A DNA stretch of 64,000 bases from FACHB-T130 sp042747725. Lineage in GTDB: Bacteria > Cyanobacteriota > Cyanobacteriia > Cyanobacteriales > FACHB-T130. The position numbers were made by a program, and so were the translations under genes. The stretch spans positions 248,001 through 312,000 of the forward strand of contig NZ_JBHZGO010000105.1 in assembly GCF_042747725.1 (NCBI RefSeq). The letters are read 5' to 3'. The stretch's first letter is position 1, and every line of letters starts with the position of its first letter. The notes under the pieces were generated by a model, which worked only from the letters and a program-made list of their open reading frames with translations, made no database searches and was not told the origin of the DNA. Below are positions 63,960 through 64,000 of this stretch, in pieces.

Positions 63960-64000
63960 ATGAAAGCCTTTACCAACCTGCTTACCTCGCTGATTTTAGC
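63960..64000 (+). CDS. Start of a gene, cut by window edge
   Basis: ATG opens MKAFTNLLTSLILA, a hydrophobic start such as a signal or membrane helix. Only 13 full codons are visible, so identity cannot be given. Confidence 0.35.
   Translation, partial: MKAFTNLLTSLIL

Overview
This 64 kb window comes from a cyanobacterial chromosome. The evidence is the very frequent HIP1 palindrome (GCGATCGC), several families restricted to or typical of cyanobacteria (DUF2839, DUF1815, SLH/OprB iron-uptake porin, Psb32/TPM protein, Npun_R2479-type HD metalloprotein), the acpP-fabF-transketolase order, and short heptamer repeat arrays. No rRNA or tRNA gene was recognised.

Layout. (1) 1-3345: an integron-like locus. 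A complete integron integrase (intI) reads rightward. Leftward from it come an attI-type junction, a full cassette (MDR quinone reductase whose stop codon lies inside the attC R'' box), an 88-bp attC with the expected folded structure, and the start of a second cassette encoding a guanylate-kinase-like/methyltransferase fusion cut by the window edge. (2) 3435-17772: a type I-D CRISPR-Cas locus. Leftward genes are cas3', a small winged-helix gene, a DUF433 gene, two unknown genes, cas10d (with an internal start for the small subunit Cas11d), a PD-(D/E)XK-like nuclease, csc2, csc1, cas6, cas4, cas1 and cas2. A divergent WYL-domain regulator faces cas3'. Between cas3' and the rest sits a two-repeat, one-spacer mini-CRISPR. 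Its spacer matches, with a GTT PAM and a perfect 9-nt seed, two sites just upstream of and over the apparent promoter of the cas10d operon. This suggests a crRNA-like guide that makes the Cas complex repress its own operon. (3) 17884-43740: ordinary chromosome with a two-component system, fatty acid synthesis, transketolase, HtrA protease, rhomboid, precorrin-8X methylmutase, dapB, ion transporters and several conserved unknowns. Four copies of a roughly 93-bp MITE and a large heptamer array lie in the gaps. (4) 43863-47526: an AAA ATPase plus subtilisin pair resembling the IetAS anti-phage system. The protease is split by one in-frame stop codon. (5) 47697-64000: housekeeping and cyanobacterial genes (tyrA, pentapeptide protein, DinG-like protein, hydrolase, HD protein, peptide permease, iron porin, tsaB, phosphoglucomutase).

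The accessory regions are 1-17772 and 43863-47526. The first places two DNA-acquisition machines side by side: integron integrase and the Cas1-Cas2-Cas4 adaptation module. The mini-CRISPR/target-site arrangement at 14390-14621 is the most interesting signal. Its supporting features (repeat, spacer, seed, PAM, promoter position) are all directly readable, but function is inferred.
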